DNA of 64,000 nucleotides from Palaemon carinicauda (GCF_036898095.1 NC_090750.1:94075745-94139744); one strand, 5' to 3'. Shown: positions 11,133 to 23,488, counted from the stretch's first letter. The notes: generated by a model not told the origin, from the letters alone. Made by a program: numbers and translations.

Positions 11133-12230
11133 CTAGGAATTAGGGGAGCGTAGTGGTAGATCCTTTGGAGCAACGAATGGACCCAAAGTGTAGCAGTCCT
11201 CATAAAGGGTCTGAACACGTTTCAAGTAATGGGATGCGAATATAGATTTACTTCTCCAAAAAGTTGTATCCATTATGCTTTGCAGAGAACGATTTTGTTT
11301 AAAAGCTACCGAAGTAGCTACCACTCTTACTTCGTGTGTTTTCACCTCAAGCAGTCTAAGCTCTGCCTCACCAAACTGGGCATGAGCTTCTCTAATCAAG
11401 AGCCTTATGAAAAAGGATAAGGCGTTCTTCGACATAGGCTGCGAGGGCTTCTTAACTGCGCACCAGAGAGCCTCCGAGCTGCCTCTTAAACTCTTTGTTC
11501 TGTCCAAATAGACCCTTAGTGCCCTAACAGGACAGAGCACCTTTTCCACCTCATCACCCACTACATCATACAGATTAGCAACCTCAAAAGACTTCGGCCA
11601 TGGATGTAAAGGACGCTCATTCTTGGCCAGAAAACCCAGCTTCAAGGAACATATGGCTTTCCCGTCTCTGAAACCAATGTTCCACACTGACTCTTTTAGC
11701 TATCGCTAAGCTCACCAAGAAAAGGGTCTTCAAAGTTAAATCTTTAAAAGAGGCTGAGTGCAGAGGCTTGAATCTGTCACTCATGAGGAATCTAAGAACT
11801 TCATCCAAATTCCAAGCAGGTGAATCTTGATGACATCTCTTAGAAGTTTCAAAAGACCTAAGAAGATCTTGTAGGTCTTTATTGTTGGAGAGATCCAAAT
11901 CTCTATGCCTGAAAACAGTTGCCAGCATACTTCTGTACCTCTTAATAGTCGAGGCAGAAAAGTTATGCTTAGTTCTAAGAAATCGGCAATCTGTGTTATA
12001 GAGGTACTGGAAGAAGAAACCGAGTTAGCCCTACACCATTCTCTGAATACTTCCCACTTGGACTGATACACCCTGATGGTAGAAGTCCTCCTTGCTCTTG
12101 CAATAGCCTTGGCTGCCTCCTTCGAAAATCCTCTAGATCTTACGAGTTTTCCGATAGTCTGAAGGCAGTCAGACGTAGAGCTTGGAGGTTTAGATGGTTT
12201 CTTGCCAAGTGGGGTTGTCTGAGAAGATCT
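11133..12230 (-). pseudogene. Tyrosine recombinase of DIRS-like element (family 2), frameshifted
   Basis: Three overlapping minus-strand frames together cover a tyrosine recombinase. The N-terminal SAM-like core-binding part begins near 12190 (RSRGFSKEAAKAIARARR, then IRVYQSKWEVFREWC). The middle part (11617-11928) contains LVSLAIAKRVSVE with the first catalytic arginine. The C-terminal part (11133-11687) contains HEVRVVATS (HxxR) and FASHYL with the presumed nucleophile tyrosine. Frame changes near 11930 and 11690 mean no intact protein is made. In DIRS elements this enzyme integrates circular DNA in place of a DDE integrase. It lies directly downstream of the reverse transcriptase on the same strand. 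Confidence 0.85.
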
Positions 12231-14069
12231 GGTCTTAACGGAAGGCTTCTCGGCACATCCACCATCCATTCCAGTACCTCTGTGAACCAACTTCTTGACG
12301 GCCAGAAAGGAGCAACTAGGGTCATTCTGGTCTCCTTGTGAGATACAAACTTCTGCACCATCTTGTACAGGATCTTGAAGGGTGGGAATGCGTACACCTC
12401 CATGTGCGACCAATCCAACAGTAACGCGTCTATGTGAGCCGCCTCGAGATCCGAAACTAGGAAGCAGTACGTCTCCAGCCTTTTCGTCTTCGAGGTTGCA
12501 AACAGATCTATGAGGGGACGACCCCATAACCGCCACAGCTTCTTGCAAACGTCTAGGTGTAACGCCCATTCTGTGGGGAGAACTTGGTCCCTCCTGCTGA
12601 GTCTGTCCGCACTCACGTTCTTGACCCCCTGAATGAATCGTGTCAATAAAACAATCCTCCTTCTCTTTGCCCATACGAGAAGAGATCTCGCTAACTCGTA
12701 AAGAGACTTCGAGTGGGTCCCCCCCTGCTTTGCTTTATACGCTAGGGCCGTGGTGCTGTCCGCATTGATCTGAACCATCTTGCCTAGGACCAGATTCTCG
12801 AATCCCTCGAGGGCTAAGTGCACAGCTAAAAGCTCCTTTTGACTGATATGAAGAATCTCTTGCTCTTTTGTCCACAGACCTGAGATTTCTCTTTTCCCTA
12901 AGGTTGCTCCCAACCCCGAGTTTGAGGTGTCGGAAAACAACAAAAGGTCTGGGTTCTTTTGCTCCAATGAGAGGCCCTCCTTGAGTCTGTAAACGTTGTT
13001 CCACCATTGAAGGTGTGTTCTGATTGCACTCGTGATGGGAATACTCTCCCTGTCAAGACTGTCTCCCTTCTTCCAATGAGCATTGAGATGAAATTGAAGG
13101 GGACGTAGGTGCAGCCTCCCCAGAGACACAAACTTTTCCAGAGATGAGAGGGTCCCCAGAAGGCTCATCCACTCTCTCACTGAACTGACGTCCTTCCTCA
13201 TAAAGGCACAAAGCCTTAGGAGCGCTGACTGAATCCTTGCCGGGGGTGAAAAAGCCTGAAAACCCTGACTCTGAATCTCCATCCCCAAATAAAGAATCTT
13301 CTGGGATGGAGTCAGCTGTGACTTCTTTGAACTCACTAGAAGTCCCAACTCTTTTGCCAAATCCAAAGTCATCTGAAGATCCTTCAAACAGCGATCGGCT
13401 GAGGGAGCTCTTATGAGCCAATCGTCCAAGTACAGGGAGGCCCTGATGCCTCTTGAGTGCAGCATGCTCACCACACTCAGCATGATCTTCGTGAATATCA
13501 GAGAGCTGTGCAGAGACCGAAACATAAGGCTTGGAACTGGAAGACCTCCTTCCTGTACACGAACCTCAGATAACGTCTGCAACTTGGATGTATTGGGACA
13601 AGAAAATAAGCGTCCTCGAGGTCCAACGATACCATCCAGTCGCCTTTCCTTACTGCTGCCAGCATGGTTTTCTGAGTTTCCATGGTGAACTTTGAATTCT
13701 GGACGTAGTTGTTGAGAGCACTTACATCTAGAAATGGTCTCCATTCCCCTGAACTCTTGGGAACCAGGAACAAACGGTTGTAAAACCATGGCAATTCCAA
13801 GTCCCGCACCCTCTCTATCGCTCTTTTTTCCAGCAAGAGAGACATCTGAAGCTGCATGGCCTGCCTCTTCGGTCCTTCCCTGTATTTGGGCGAGAGATCC
13901 ACAGGATCTGTGGCTAAAGGAGGCTTTGATAAGAATGGGATTTTGCATCCTTCCTTTAGAACACGAACGGACCAAGGGTCAGCTCCCCTTACCTCCCACG
14001 CTTGCCAGAAGTAACTTAGCCTGGCTCCCACTGCTGCTTGAAGGCGCGGACAGTCAGACCCTGCCTTGA
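12140..14069 (-). pseudogene. Reverse transcriptase/RNase H of DIRS-like element (family 2), frameshifted
   Basis: The RT fingers and first catalytic aspartate (WMVSLDLEDAYFLVPIH) are in the frame that ends at 13498. The palm motif YLDDWLI, the RNase H start LLLFSDTSNSGLGA and the RNase H tail (INADSTTALAYKAKQGG, NVSADRLSR) are in another frame, which runs open to 12140. The switch is near 13500. The C-terminus (LIDLFATSKTK, then VAPFWPSRSWF) is the DIRS/Ngaro-type extension after RNase H. One frameshift breaks an otherwise well preserved pol of roughly 640 codons. It overlaps the recombinase start by about 90 bp, as is usual in DIRS. Confidence 0.88.
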
Positions 14070-14084
14070 CTGGACTTAGCTCTG

Positions 14085-15303
14085 GTGCGCAGGTGAGCGC
14101 TGGCGCGCTATAACAGGAACATCATCTGCTGGCGAGCGCTTGCGCGCAGGGGAGATGGTGCGTAAGGGACTTATGCACAAATTTGTGCGAAAGCCCTTGA
14201 TGCCCCGAAGGGATAGTTGCCCGTATTACAACGGGATGAGTTGGCGCCCACAGCGCGTCAGCAGGTCTGGCGGGTGGAAGGTCGGCGTGCCCTTTGTAAG
14301 GACGACCTTCCACCGAAGGAGATCGCGAACGATCTGCGGAGAGGTCCAGGGATGTAGCTGGTAGAGTCGGAGAACGACGGCGAGGTTCCTCTGCGGCGGA
14401 CTGCAGAGATGATGAACCGAAGAGGCGCCTCCTAACACCCATGTGAGGTGAAGGAAGGCGGGCTTTACGCCTTATACGCCCTCTGGGGCCCGTGGGGTCA
14501 GCGGGCTAACCATCAGCAGTCCTCCGAAGAGGAGTCTCTGTGAGTGAACTTCCCCCGAGGGGGAGAATCACCGGCAGGAGAGACCGTTGGACTTAGTTCC
14601 TCCCTTGAAGGATGTTCGGAGGGGGGAACTAAGCCTTCAGCTACATCGGGGGAACATCATGAGCAGAGGTTTGATACAACTCATCGGAAGCCTCTGCCAC
14701 AACAACGTAGATGATAGACAGAGGATCAACCTCTGCTAAAGTCGGCAATTGTTTGACAGCTGCCCCCAACCTGATCATGTCAAACAAGGCTTCCTTGGAG
14801 GGCAAACCCTCAAGCCCCAAGGAAGCCCAAAGCTGTAACAAATCATTATTAGATACAGGTACATTAAAATCCTCCCACGGGGGAGGAGGAGGAGCTGCCT
14901 CGCTATGGGAGGCAACTCACTCTCCCAAACCCCGAGATCGCTCAACAGAACTACGGCCTACGCTACCACTCGACAGTTTCTCGGAAGAAACAGATCGAGT
15001 GGGAGATTCGGAGGAGGTTTGGGCCACGGAAGAAGAGCCCTTGGGATTTTCTCCTTTCAAAGAAACCTTCGAAGGAGAATTATCCCGTCTGGACTTCTTC
15101 TTCCGGCGCCGAGAAAACCTCTACCACTGGGAGGTAGACCACTCCCTACACTCCCCACACACATTATTCCTATCACACCGCTGGCCCTTACAGTAAGGAC
15201 ACAAGGTGTGGGGGTCCGTTTCGACCGCTGACATATACGTGCCACAAGGGCGGTCAGGTAATCCAGGACACTTACGCATAGCAGAGGCCAACTTCACACA
15301 CAC
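14085..15303 (-). pseudogene. Gag-like region of DIRS-like element (family 2), degraded
   Basis: The minus strand opens at 15303 with a cysteine-rich segment (CPGLPDRPCGTYMSA, then CPYCKGQRC and CGECREWS), probably a zinc-binding domain. It continues in broken frames with basic and proline-rich sequence (SADRSRSPSVEGRPYKGH). It ends at a CpG-rich gcgc-repeat tract at 14085-14150 and joins the RT directly. The other copy (48712-51811) has a further 1.4 kb of gag C-terminus at this point, so this copy seems to carry an internal deletion. Confidence 0.7.
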
Positions 15304-15566
15304 TCTATCAAAGGAAAAGCAAAAAGATTAGCAATGGCTGTCAAGGAAGGCGAGGGTGACAGCGGACACGTCCGACTACCACCCGAGCCGAGAGCAAAGT
15401 GAGCTCAAGCACAGGTGTGTGTGAGGGCGTGGGGTAGCAAGCTACTCTCCCTAACTAGCGGTGGGGTAGTAAACCCTCGTTAAAATTCTAATGGCTCGTC
15501 ATTTCAGCTACGCCAAAAGTAATTACCCATATTAAATAGCGTGGTTTGTATTTCAGTTACGGAACA
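15304..15566 (-). repeat. 5' leader and terminus of DIRS-like family 2
   Basis: The block with gcgtggtttgtatttcagtt and ggctcgtcatttcagctacg is shared with 51533-51811. Similarity stops at ggaacaaa (15565 and 51812), so this is taken as the outer 5' end of the element, which is transcribed leftward. No matching inverted repeat was found at the 3' side. Confidence 0.65.
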
Positions 15567-15837
15567 AAGGAATTATTTTATAACAACACTCATAATTTCA
15601 GTAACGGAAGAGACATTTTACCAGAAATATTCACTCTGTTTGCCTCAACTTTCCCCAATAATTATGTTTTGCTGTGATGAAATAGTTAAAGAAGTGAACG
15701 AAGGAATGGAAGATATAAGCAAAGATCCAGGAATGTAGGTACTCAGACAAGGAAGTTAAACAGAATTAGTGATAATGGAAAGGACGAACTTAATTGGTTC
15801 CAAGAATCCCACCCTACAAAACATAAACTCTACTTAC

Positions 15838-15902
15838 CACTATCCTTTCTGATTAAGAAATCCGTTTCCCGGTGTGGCTTGTGGGATGATTCGCATTCAA
15901 AT
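15838..15902 (-). CDS. Candidate internal exon upstream of the TRMT2A-like exons
   Basis: 65 nt bounded by acceptor tatatgtttttcag and donor GTAAGT. One frame is open and encodes FECESSHKPHRETDF, then LIRKDS, with one leading and one trailing base. Spliced to 9206-9501 it joins G with AA to give a glutamate and keeps the acidic frame open. The upstream partner 34604-34670 ends with two bases that fit the leading base. No homology is recognised. It could be an N-terminal exon of the TRMT2A-like gene or a chance ORF between good splice sites. The 6.3-kb intron to the next exon contains DIRS family 2. Confidence 0.45.
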
Positions 15903-16012
15903 CTGAAAAACATATATTTTGTTAGAAAGAGTCTCAAGGCTTTCTATTAATCAGGTAATTTTGGGTACTCACAAGCTGTACATCAGCTCCACTCATTTTT
16001 CCATAGCTAGAG

Positions 16013-16365
16013 TCTATTATTATTATTATCATTACTTGCTAAGCTACAACCCTAGTTGGAAAAGCAAGATGCTATAAGCCCAGGGGCCCCAACAGGGAAA
16101 ATAGCCCAGTGAGGAAAGGAAACAAGGAAAAATAATATATTTTAAGAACGACGACATTTAGATAAATATTTCCTAATATAAACTATGAAAACTTTAACAA
16201 AAAAGAGGAAGAGAAACAAGATAAAATAGTGTGCCTGAGTGTACCCTCAAGCAAGAGAACTCTAACCCAAGACAGTGGAAGACCATGGTACAGAGGCTAT
16301 AGCAAAACCCAAGACTAGAGAACAATGGTTTGATTTTGGAGTGTCCTTCTCCTAGAAGAGCTGCT
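16013..16365 (-). repeat. Dispersed LINE 3'-end family
   Basis: Reverse copy beginning with tattattattattatcatta (the tail) followed by gctaagctacaaccctagtt, and ending near ccattgttctctagtctt read in reverse. Long and well preserved. Confidence 0.85.
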
Positions 16366-16529
16366 TACCATAGCTAAAGAGTCTCATTTGAATAGACCTT
16401 AAGTCGTCTTATTTGATGGTAGTATGATCATTGCCCTAAATTTTCAGAATGTGCTCTCTCAACGTAAATTTCTAATTTCCTATGTTATTCATCCTATAAA
16501 AAACTAATTTGAAAATACGATACGGGATA

Positions 16530-16880
16530 TGTGTAGTGATAATAAGTAAGAGAAGCAATAATTCACGCAAAGTAGACTGTAATGATGAAGGCAAGAACAG
16601 ACACTTCAGATCTAAATTGGAGAGGCAGATACAAAAATAAAGATACAAAATGTATGTGTGGCACTGAAGAAGAAACATTGGAACACTTTATATTACACTG
16701 CGAGATGTAAAAGGAAACAAGAAATAATTGCACACTATTACATCAACCATATATTGAAAATGAACGTGAAATAATAGCGGACATTCTTTGTTTCAAGAAT
16801 TGTGATAAAAAAGAAATAGAAAGCAGAAAAAAATCTTATCCAAGAACTGTGGAAAATAAGAAAAAATAATAAAACAAGAC
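16530..16880 (+). pseudogene. LINE C-terminal zinc-knuckle fragment
   Basis: An open stretch at 16582-16710 encodes 42 residues that include CMCGTEEETLEHFILHCEM, the C-x-C...E-x-x-E-H-x(3)-H-C signature at the C-terminus of R1/I/Jockey-type LINE polymerases. A stop follows, but downstream sequence still looks coding-derived (REIIADILCFKNC). No RT domain remains. Confidence 0.65.
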
Positions 16881-17364
16881 ATCAAGTGACAAACGACAAT
16901 ACCATATAAAGAAAAGAATAGAGGAGCCGTTGCAAAGGCTTATTCTCAAAGTACAGGTACAAATTTGCTCATTTCCCTTTTTACCCTTATCAATATACTA
17001 GGCACTACAATTTAAGCTTGCTCTCTCAATATTTCAGTTCTACACTGTGCATCAGTATATTTTACAGTAAACGTCCTGAATATTTAGCTTTTCCTAATGC
17101 AGATAAAGAACAGACACCACAAAAAGGCAAATCACCATCTGCAACTTCTTATTCCGAATAAGGGATAATAAATGTAATGGGCCACCAGTAGCCCAAGCGC
17201 ACAAGTGGCTTATTGAAGGATAAAGCAAAGGGGACGAATCGTCACACCCCCAGCCCCATTTCAATAAGGACCCAGCGACCTAGGTTAGAGTAGACATTAT
17301 TAATGGGTTATTGTGACTCTTCCGATTACTTCTTTGAATATGATCACTGCCTCGGTAGCATTGT

Positions 17365-17673
17365 TTAACCCTTTTACTCGCAGGCTATTTGGAAATTTCC
17401 AACCCTGAACCCCCAGGGGGTTATTTTTTCCCCAGCACATTTTGCAGTATATTTTTTTAAAATTGCTCTAACAGCATTAATTTTTGTCATAGAGAGGTCA
17501 GGTTGGTCTCATTCTCTTGGAAAATGCCTGAATTTTCTCAAAAAATTATCAAAAATATGAAAAAAAAAATTTTATTACATTTTTTTTGCAAGGACGTACT
17601 GGTACGTCTATGGGGGTAAAGGGATGGCTTTTGTGAAACGTACCAGTACGTCCTTTGGGGGTAAAAGGGTTAA
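17365..17673 (-). mobile_element. piggyBac-like MITE, copy 2
   Basis: Inverted copy with TTAA at 17365-17368 and 17670-17673, internal gtaccagtacgtcctttggg and agaggtcaggttggtctca. It matches copies at 7932, 31775 and 47974. Confidence 0.8.
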
Positions 17674-17895
17674 TAGATCTGATGATTTTCTTTTCAGCAT
17701 TACTGCATTCTGCCAATAAGAGGGTAAAATTCATCCTTCATCATCATGGGTGAGGTAGATCCAATGCGGGTCAAAATTGGGCATAATGCAATTTACAAAA
17801 TGAGTACACAAAGAAGGTAAAGTACAGTTTACAGCGTCACATTTTGAGAAATTTTGTCTCTCATCTTCAGGCTGGAGTGTTTGAAATGGTGCTGG

Positions 17896-18677
17896 TAACC
17901 CTGCTTCCAAAGTACCCATTCCTATAAACCTGCTCACCACAGGACAATTCGTGACCCTGCGTTTGCTTCCAAAGTACCCATTCCTATAAACCTGCTCACC
18001 ACAGGACAAGTCGTGACCCTGCGTTTGCTTCCAAAGTACCCATTCCTATAAACCTGCTCACCACAGGACAAGTCGTGACCCTGCGTTTGCTTCCAAAGTA
18101 CCCATTCCTATAAACCTGCTCACCACAGGACAAGTCGTGACCCTGCGTTTGCTTCCAAAGTACCCATTCCTATAAACCTGCTCACCACAGGACAAGTCGT
18201 GACCCTGCGTTTGCTTCCAAAGTACCCATTCCTATAAACCTGCTCACCACAGGACAAGTCGTGACCCTGCGTTTGCTTCCAAAGTACCCATTCCTATAAA
18301 CCTGCTCACCACAGGACAAGTCGTGACCCTGCGTTTGCTTCCAAAGTACCCATTCCTATAAACCTGCTCACCACAGGACAAGTCGTAACCCTGCGTTTGC
18401 TTCCAAAGTACCCATTCCTATAAACCTGCTCACCATAAGACAAGTCGTAACCCTGCGTTTGCTTCCCAACAACCCATCCCTATAACCCCTCTTACCCTAA
18501 GACAAGTCATAACCCTGTGTTTCCTTCCAAACAACCCATCCCTATAACCCCTCCTACCCTAAGACAAGTCATAACCCTGTGTTTCCTTCCAAACAACCCA
18601 TCCCTATAACCCCTCCTACCCTAAGACAAGTCATAACCCTGTGTTTCCTTCCAAACAACCCATCCCTATAACCCCAC
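17896..18677. repeat. 62-bp minisatellite, about 12-13 units
   Basis: Unit starts (gtttgcttccaaagtaccca) are spaced 62 bp, for example 17961 and 18023. The first nine or so are nearly identical. From about 18455 the units change to a diverged subtype (ccaacaacccatccctata, ccctaagacaagtcataacc), so the array has a homogeneous left part and an older right part. Confidence 0.95.
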
Positions 18678-18679
18678 CT

Positions 18680-18912
18680 GGAGTCTTTGTATATCAGCGG
18701 TCAGTTCCTCCAGCGAGCATAAAATATGGACATCAACTAACCTAAACTTCCCCCCTTAAACTAACCTACAAGATGTGTCCTTACCTACTTAACTAAAGGG
18801 GGTGGTAGGGGACCCCTGCGACCCCCTTACACTGCCGTATTCTTAGTGCAACGTCATCATACATACAGATGGCCGCTATCATACATACACCCCCCTCCTC
18901 CCGGCTTATCCT
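18680..18912 (+). repeat. Dispersed repeat shared with 58940-59160
   Basis: Both loci share, in order, ctttgtatatca, cagttcctcc, tgtgtccttacctactta, cccccttacactgccgtatt and atggccgctatca-type strings in the same orientation. No coding capacity. Class unknown. Confidence 0.8.
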
Positions 18913-19678
18913 AAGGCAAGTCATATCCGAGTGTTTGGAGAGCAAATATTTGGTTACAACTTTGTAATATTCTTGTGTGGACATATGGCACTCTCTGACA
19001 TGTACAAGGTTATGTGTATATGAGCTGTCTTACTATGTAAAGTAGTATACGATAGAGTACAAGTGTGGCTCCGAGTTGTCTAACCATGTATATTACTATA
19101 AAATACTATACAGTATAAGTGAGGCAATGAGTTGTCTTTGAAGTACTAGTTTTAGGGTTAAATCAGGATACACTGGTCTAAGCCTGGTCGATGGGGGAGT
19201 GGCCAACCCAGTAGTTAAGTCAGGATACGACTCCTAGACTGCGTTAAATGGGGTCAAGTTTGTTTCCCTTTTAAAATGTAGTTTTTTCAAAAAAAATATT
19301 GTAATTTTAAAACATTTGAAATGTGTATAATGTGTTTCCCCTAATTATTTGCATCAGTAAAGTTTAAAGTATTTACAAATATACCAAGAAAACTTCTTAT
19401 TTTCTTTATTTGGGTTATTGTACTACAGTAAAGATTTACCCCAAAGGATCTCCTGACCCGGTCCGTCCCAATAAACTACGAATTGCCACATATTAACAAG
19501 GTAATATAGCAAGTATTTACCAAATTAATGACCTATTTGTGGTTTTTCCTTTAAAAAAACATAATGATTACCATTTAATATTTGTTTAAGACGAATGATT
19601 TCCGTGGTCTCGTATTCTTTACGTTCGACCAAGGGTGGTGAGTAAGGTACATTGTAAACTCAATTTCCGATAGAAACG

Positions 19679-19850
19679 AAGACAAGAATCGTTACAATAA
19701 TGAAAATAATCGTTACAATAAAGACAAGAATCGTTACAATAATGAAAATAATCGTTACAATAAAGACAAGAATCGTTACAATAATGAAAATAATCGTTAT
19801 AATAAATCTAGCAATCGTTAGGACACACAGAAGAATCGTTAAAACGAATA
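19679..19850. repeat. 42-bp tandem repeat
   Basis: gacaagaatcgttacaataa recurs at 19681 and 19723 (period 42), with an internal half-period built on aatcgttacaata. The array decays to the right into looser caagaatcg repeats up to about 19930. The ORF across it is a repeat artefact. Confidence 0.9.
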
Positions 19851-20639
19851 CGAGACGATAAAACGTAGTCAAGAATCGGTACAACAAACACACAAAAATG
19901 GTTAAAAAACGAAGACAAAATGGATAATACGAAGACAAAACTAGTTAGCAACTAGACAATAATAGTTAGAATAACATAATATAAACCTACATGTTATTAA
20001 TGTAATGTAATTCTGCTTTTTATAAGGATAAACTCTAACTTTACCAAACGCAAATTGTACCGCTAGCTGTTACACGTCAAGCAAGCGTGATTATCTTATA
20101 ATTAAAAGGATTATATACACTTACTGTGTTCCTAATAGTTAAAAGTTACTTTTAACTAATGATAATTACATTATAAATTACGTAATGTAATACAATTATA
20201 CAATATCATGCAATTATTTACCTTGGCCGCTGCGTTCCTGGTTTGTTTGCTTGTGGGTAATGACGTCATAAATTAGAGATGGCTTCTTGGTGACGTCATA
20301 CCAAAACAAATAAACTATACATCTTTAAAATGTTTTATCTTATTTTATTACTTTAAATAATATAAATATATGAAATAAAAATCATATACATAAATTATTA
20401 TTATATTTAAATACGTTTTAGTAGAATTTATTCTGGATATTAGTTGAATTTGACGATTTAATTAAGATACTTTACTGGGATTAAAGCTATACCCATGACG
20501 TCATAGAAACTTCTTCCTAGGTCCTTATTTTTTACTCCTTTATAGATAAGTGCAAAGCTTCTTAATATTGTTATTAAGTTTATATTACCTGTGCCTTAAA
20601 TAAATTAATATCATAATGAGATTCTCAATCTTTACTTTT

Positions 20640-20925
20640 ATTCCCTTCTACCTTGAAATTACATAGGATAAAACCTTGCTATCATAAGTTTTGGCAATCT
20701 ATTGTGGTAATCAGTTTGGATTTCTTAAATTCTTCTTTTATGTGCATTGCCCTACCTATAAAGGCAGCCAGATCCCTGCTAGGATTTTTCAGCGTACCTA
20801 ATCTTATTTCTACATTCTTTAGCTGTCCTAATTTTGGGCATAAAAATAAATGTTCAGTAGTATCTTCTTCATCTTTGCACAAGTCACACAAATTATCTTC
20901 ATCCATTATAGAGTACACTATAATT
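20640..20925 (-). pseudogene. LINE C-terminal zinc-knuckle fragment
   Basis: On the minus strand a 78-codon ORF (20682-20918) contains CDLCKDEEDTTEHLFLCPKL, the C-x2-C...E-H-x3-C signature of the C-terminus of I/Jockey/R1-type LINE polymerases, followed by a short acidic/basic tail. No RT domain remains. It immediately precedes the dispersed repeat at 20935. Confidence 0.65.
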
Positions 20926-20934
20926 TTTCATTTA

Positions 20935-21250
20935 TGGCTGACATATTTTCATAGCTTATTGTTCAATCTACGTACACATGGAAGAACAATATAAAAATCA
21001 ACCAATTTTGATTAAATGTGCATTATATTATTAATAAATGAGCAATAGAACATCAAAATATGATTTATAATCCACATGTAAGAGATTAGTAATTCTAGTG
21101 CAACAGGAAACAATTGTGTTGAAACGTGCATGCATAATTATTATATAAAAACACATTCATAGTACAGTATACATTAATGTATTTGCTTTCCTTCATACAT
21201 TATTATATGTCTGAGATGTTTAAAATAGGTTCCATAAGTCAGCATAGCAT
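20935..21250 (+). repeat. Dispersed repeat shared with 60240-60565
   Basis: The two loci share gcttattgttcaatct, gaacaatataaaa, gattaaatgtgcattatatt, atacattaatgtatttgctt and ggttccataagtcagca in the same order and orientation over about 320 bp. No ORF. At this locus it abuts the CRE/E2F array. Confidence 0.85.
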
Positions 21251-21572
21251 TTCATAAGCCCTAGTATTAAGCTCGTTTAGTGGGAAGGTTATGTGCTGTG
21301 ATTGGTTGCTTTGATAATGACGTCATTAACTATCGAGCTCATAATTGGTTCTTGACTCATGACGTCATTATTCATAGCTATTATTGATTTTTTATTGATG
21401 ACGTCATTATCCATAACTCATTGTATTTACTTAAATACAGAAAGGAGAAGGGTGTATGCATTATAAATGTAAGAATACTTTAATTAAATATCTTTTGATT
21501 AACCAAAAATAGTTTAATAATTGCGGTTTTCTGCGTATATGGTATTACAAAATATTCTCGCCTTATGCATTT

Positions 21573-21620
21573 ATAGCGGGAAATATCTGTTGTCTCATTG
21601 GCTGGTTGTATGTGACGTCA
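21573..21620 (+). promoter_or_regulatory. Module A: E2F-like, CCAAT and CRE motifs
   Basis: tatagcgggaaa (weak E2F-like, one base off), ctcattggctgg (inverted CCAAT), then TGACGTCA at 21613. It lacks the second ATTGG box seen in the other modules. Confidence 0.45.
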
Positions 21621-22114
21621 GACATCGTATTCATGCATAAAAAAAAGCTATACGTATTCTAGATTGATTAGAGCTTAAAAAATTGAATTTTACAAAAAAT
21701 AATCTTACCAATATAATTAATTTTGAAATAAAATAAATAAAAAACTTATTAAAGGTCGTAAGTTAGATAAATAAGTCATATTTGAAGGAGTAATTGACTA
21801 ACTTTTTGGCTACGATGTTCTATGCATGTGTTCGTTTGTGCGTGAACGAAGGCAATAACCAATCAGAGCTGAGGAAGATATAGCCAATCAGAGGACTGGA
21901 ATGTACCACCAAGAGTAACGGCATCTTATGAGTTGCTGTTGAAGAATCCTGCCCAAATACCCGTAAATTTACATTAAAACGATTATGAAAACAAAATAGG
22001 ATGAAAAAAAAAACGTCATTAGCTAGAGCGTATGTCCGAAATGGCTCCCGTGAAGCTTATTTTTTTGGTCAACAGCAGCTCATAAGTCAGAGGAACCCTC
22101 TCGTCCTATGCATT

Positions 22115-22187
22115 TTTAGCGGGAAATATCTGTCGTCTCATTGGCTGATACGTCCTCTGCTGTGATTGGTTGTAGTATGTGACGTCA
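22115..22187 (+). promoter_or_regulatory. Module B: E2F, two CCAAT and CRE motifs
   Basis: TTTAGCGGGAAA at 22115-22126 fits the E2F consensus TTTSGCGSGAAA except at one position. Two ATTGG boxes follow (cattggctg, gattggttg), then TGACGTCA at 22180. Confidence 0.5.
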
Positions 22188-22893
22188 GGTAATAGTATTT
22201 TATGAATGAATTCGATTCGGTAGGAGTGAAATACCTATACGTATTGCAGATAAACTAGGTCTTATAAATTATATTTTTTCATAAAACCAAACGTATGATA
22301 GAATTAATTTACTACCCACATAAATAATGAATCTTGTTCAATTGCTTAAGCTGAATAATTAAGTATTTTTGAAGGAATAATTTATCTACGATTTGGCTAC
22401 GATGTTACCTAGGGGTAAAACAAAAACTATACGTATTTTAGATTAATTAGAGGTTCAAAAATTAAATTTCACAAAAAATAATCTTAGTCATATTATTAAT
22501 TTTTGAATAAAATAAATAAAGAATCTTATTTAAAGGTCGTAAGTTGGATAAACAAGTCATATTTGAAGGAATAATCGACTGTTTTTTCTGGCTACGATGT
22601 TCTATGCGTGTGTTCGTTTGTGCGTGAAACCACGGCAATAACCAATCACAACTGAGGAAGAAGTAGCCAATCAGAGGACTGGAATGTACCACCAAGAGTA
22701 ACCGGGACTTATGAGTTGCTGTTGGAGGAACCTGCTCAATTACCCGTAAATTTACATTAAAACGCTTATGAAAACAAAATAGGAAGAAAAAAACGTCATT
22801 AGCTAGAGCGTTTACCCGAAATTGCTCCTGTGAATCTGATTTTATTGTCAACAGCAGCTCATAAGTCGGAGGAACCCTCTCGTCCTATGCATT

Positions 22894-22966
22894 TTTAGCG
22901 CGAAATATCTGTCGTCTCATTGGCTGATACGTTCTCTGTTGTGATTGGTTGTAGTATGTGACGTCA
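22894..22966 (+). promoter_or_regulatory. Module C: E2F, two CCAAT and CRE motifs
   Basis: TTTAGCGCGAAA at 22894-22905, two ATTGG boxes, TGACGTCA at 22959. Spacing matches module B exactly (65 bp from E2F start to CRE start). Confidence 0.5.
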
Positions 22967-23418
22967 GGCAATAGTATTTTATGAATGGGTTTGTCTCGGT
23001 AGGAGTGAAGTATCTATACGTATTGCAGATAAATTAGGACTGATAAATTATAGTTTATAGTAAAAATGAGCTTTTAATATAATTAACTTAATAATAAAAT
23101 AGCAAAAAAATCTTGTTCGAATGCTTAAGCTGGTTAAATACGTCTTTTTAGAAGAAATAGTCAACAACGTTTTGGCTACGATGTTTAACTTGTATGTGGG
23201 AGTTTGTAGACAGAAGTAACAACCAATCACAGCTGAGAAGATACAGCCAATCATAAGGCTGGATTATCCCGCCAAGAGAGTGTTCCTGCGATTTATGAGC
23301 TGTTGTTCGAGAAACCAGTTACTTATTCAATACATTAAAAATTCAAATGCTTTGACATTATTCACTCGCTAGCCAACAGCAACCATAATCCAGAGGAACC
23401 CTCTCACCTTTATGTATA

Positions 23419-23488
23419 TTTAGCGGGAAATGTCTGTTGTCTCTGACTGATTCGTCCTCTGCTGTGATTGGTGATATTTATGACGTCA
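23419..23488 (+). promoter_or_regulatory. Module D: E2F, CCAAT and CRE motifs
   Basis: TTTAGCGGGAAA at 23419-23430, gtgattggtg, and TGACGTCA at 23481 (62 bp from the E2F start). The first ATTGG box is replaced by tctgactg. Confidence 0.5.

Noticed and set aside
12735..13421. Additional minus-strand ORFs in the family 2 pol
   Set aside because: Out-of-frame shadows of the RT/RNase H frame that runs from 13975 to 12140.
19660..19938. Hydrophobic 92-codon minus-strand ORF
   Set aside because: It is produced by the 42-bp AT-rich tandem repeat, and its repeating residues follow the DNA period.
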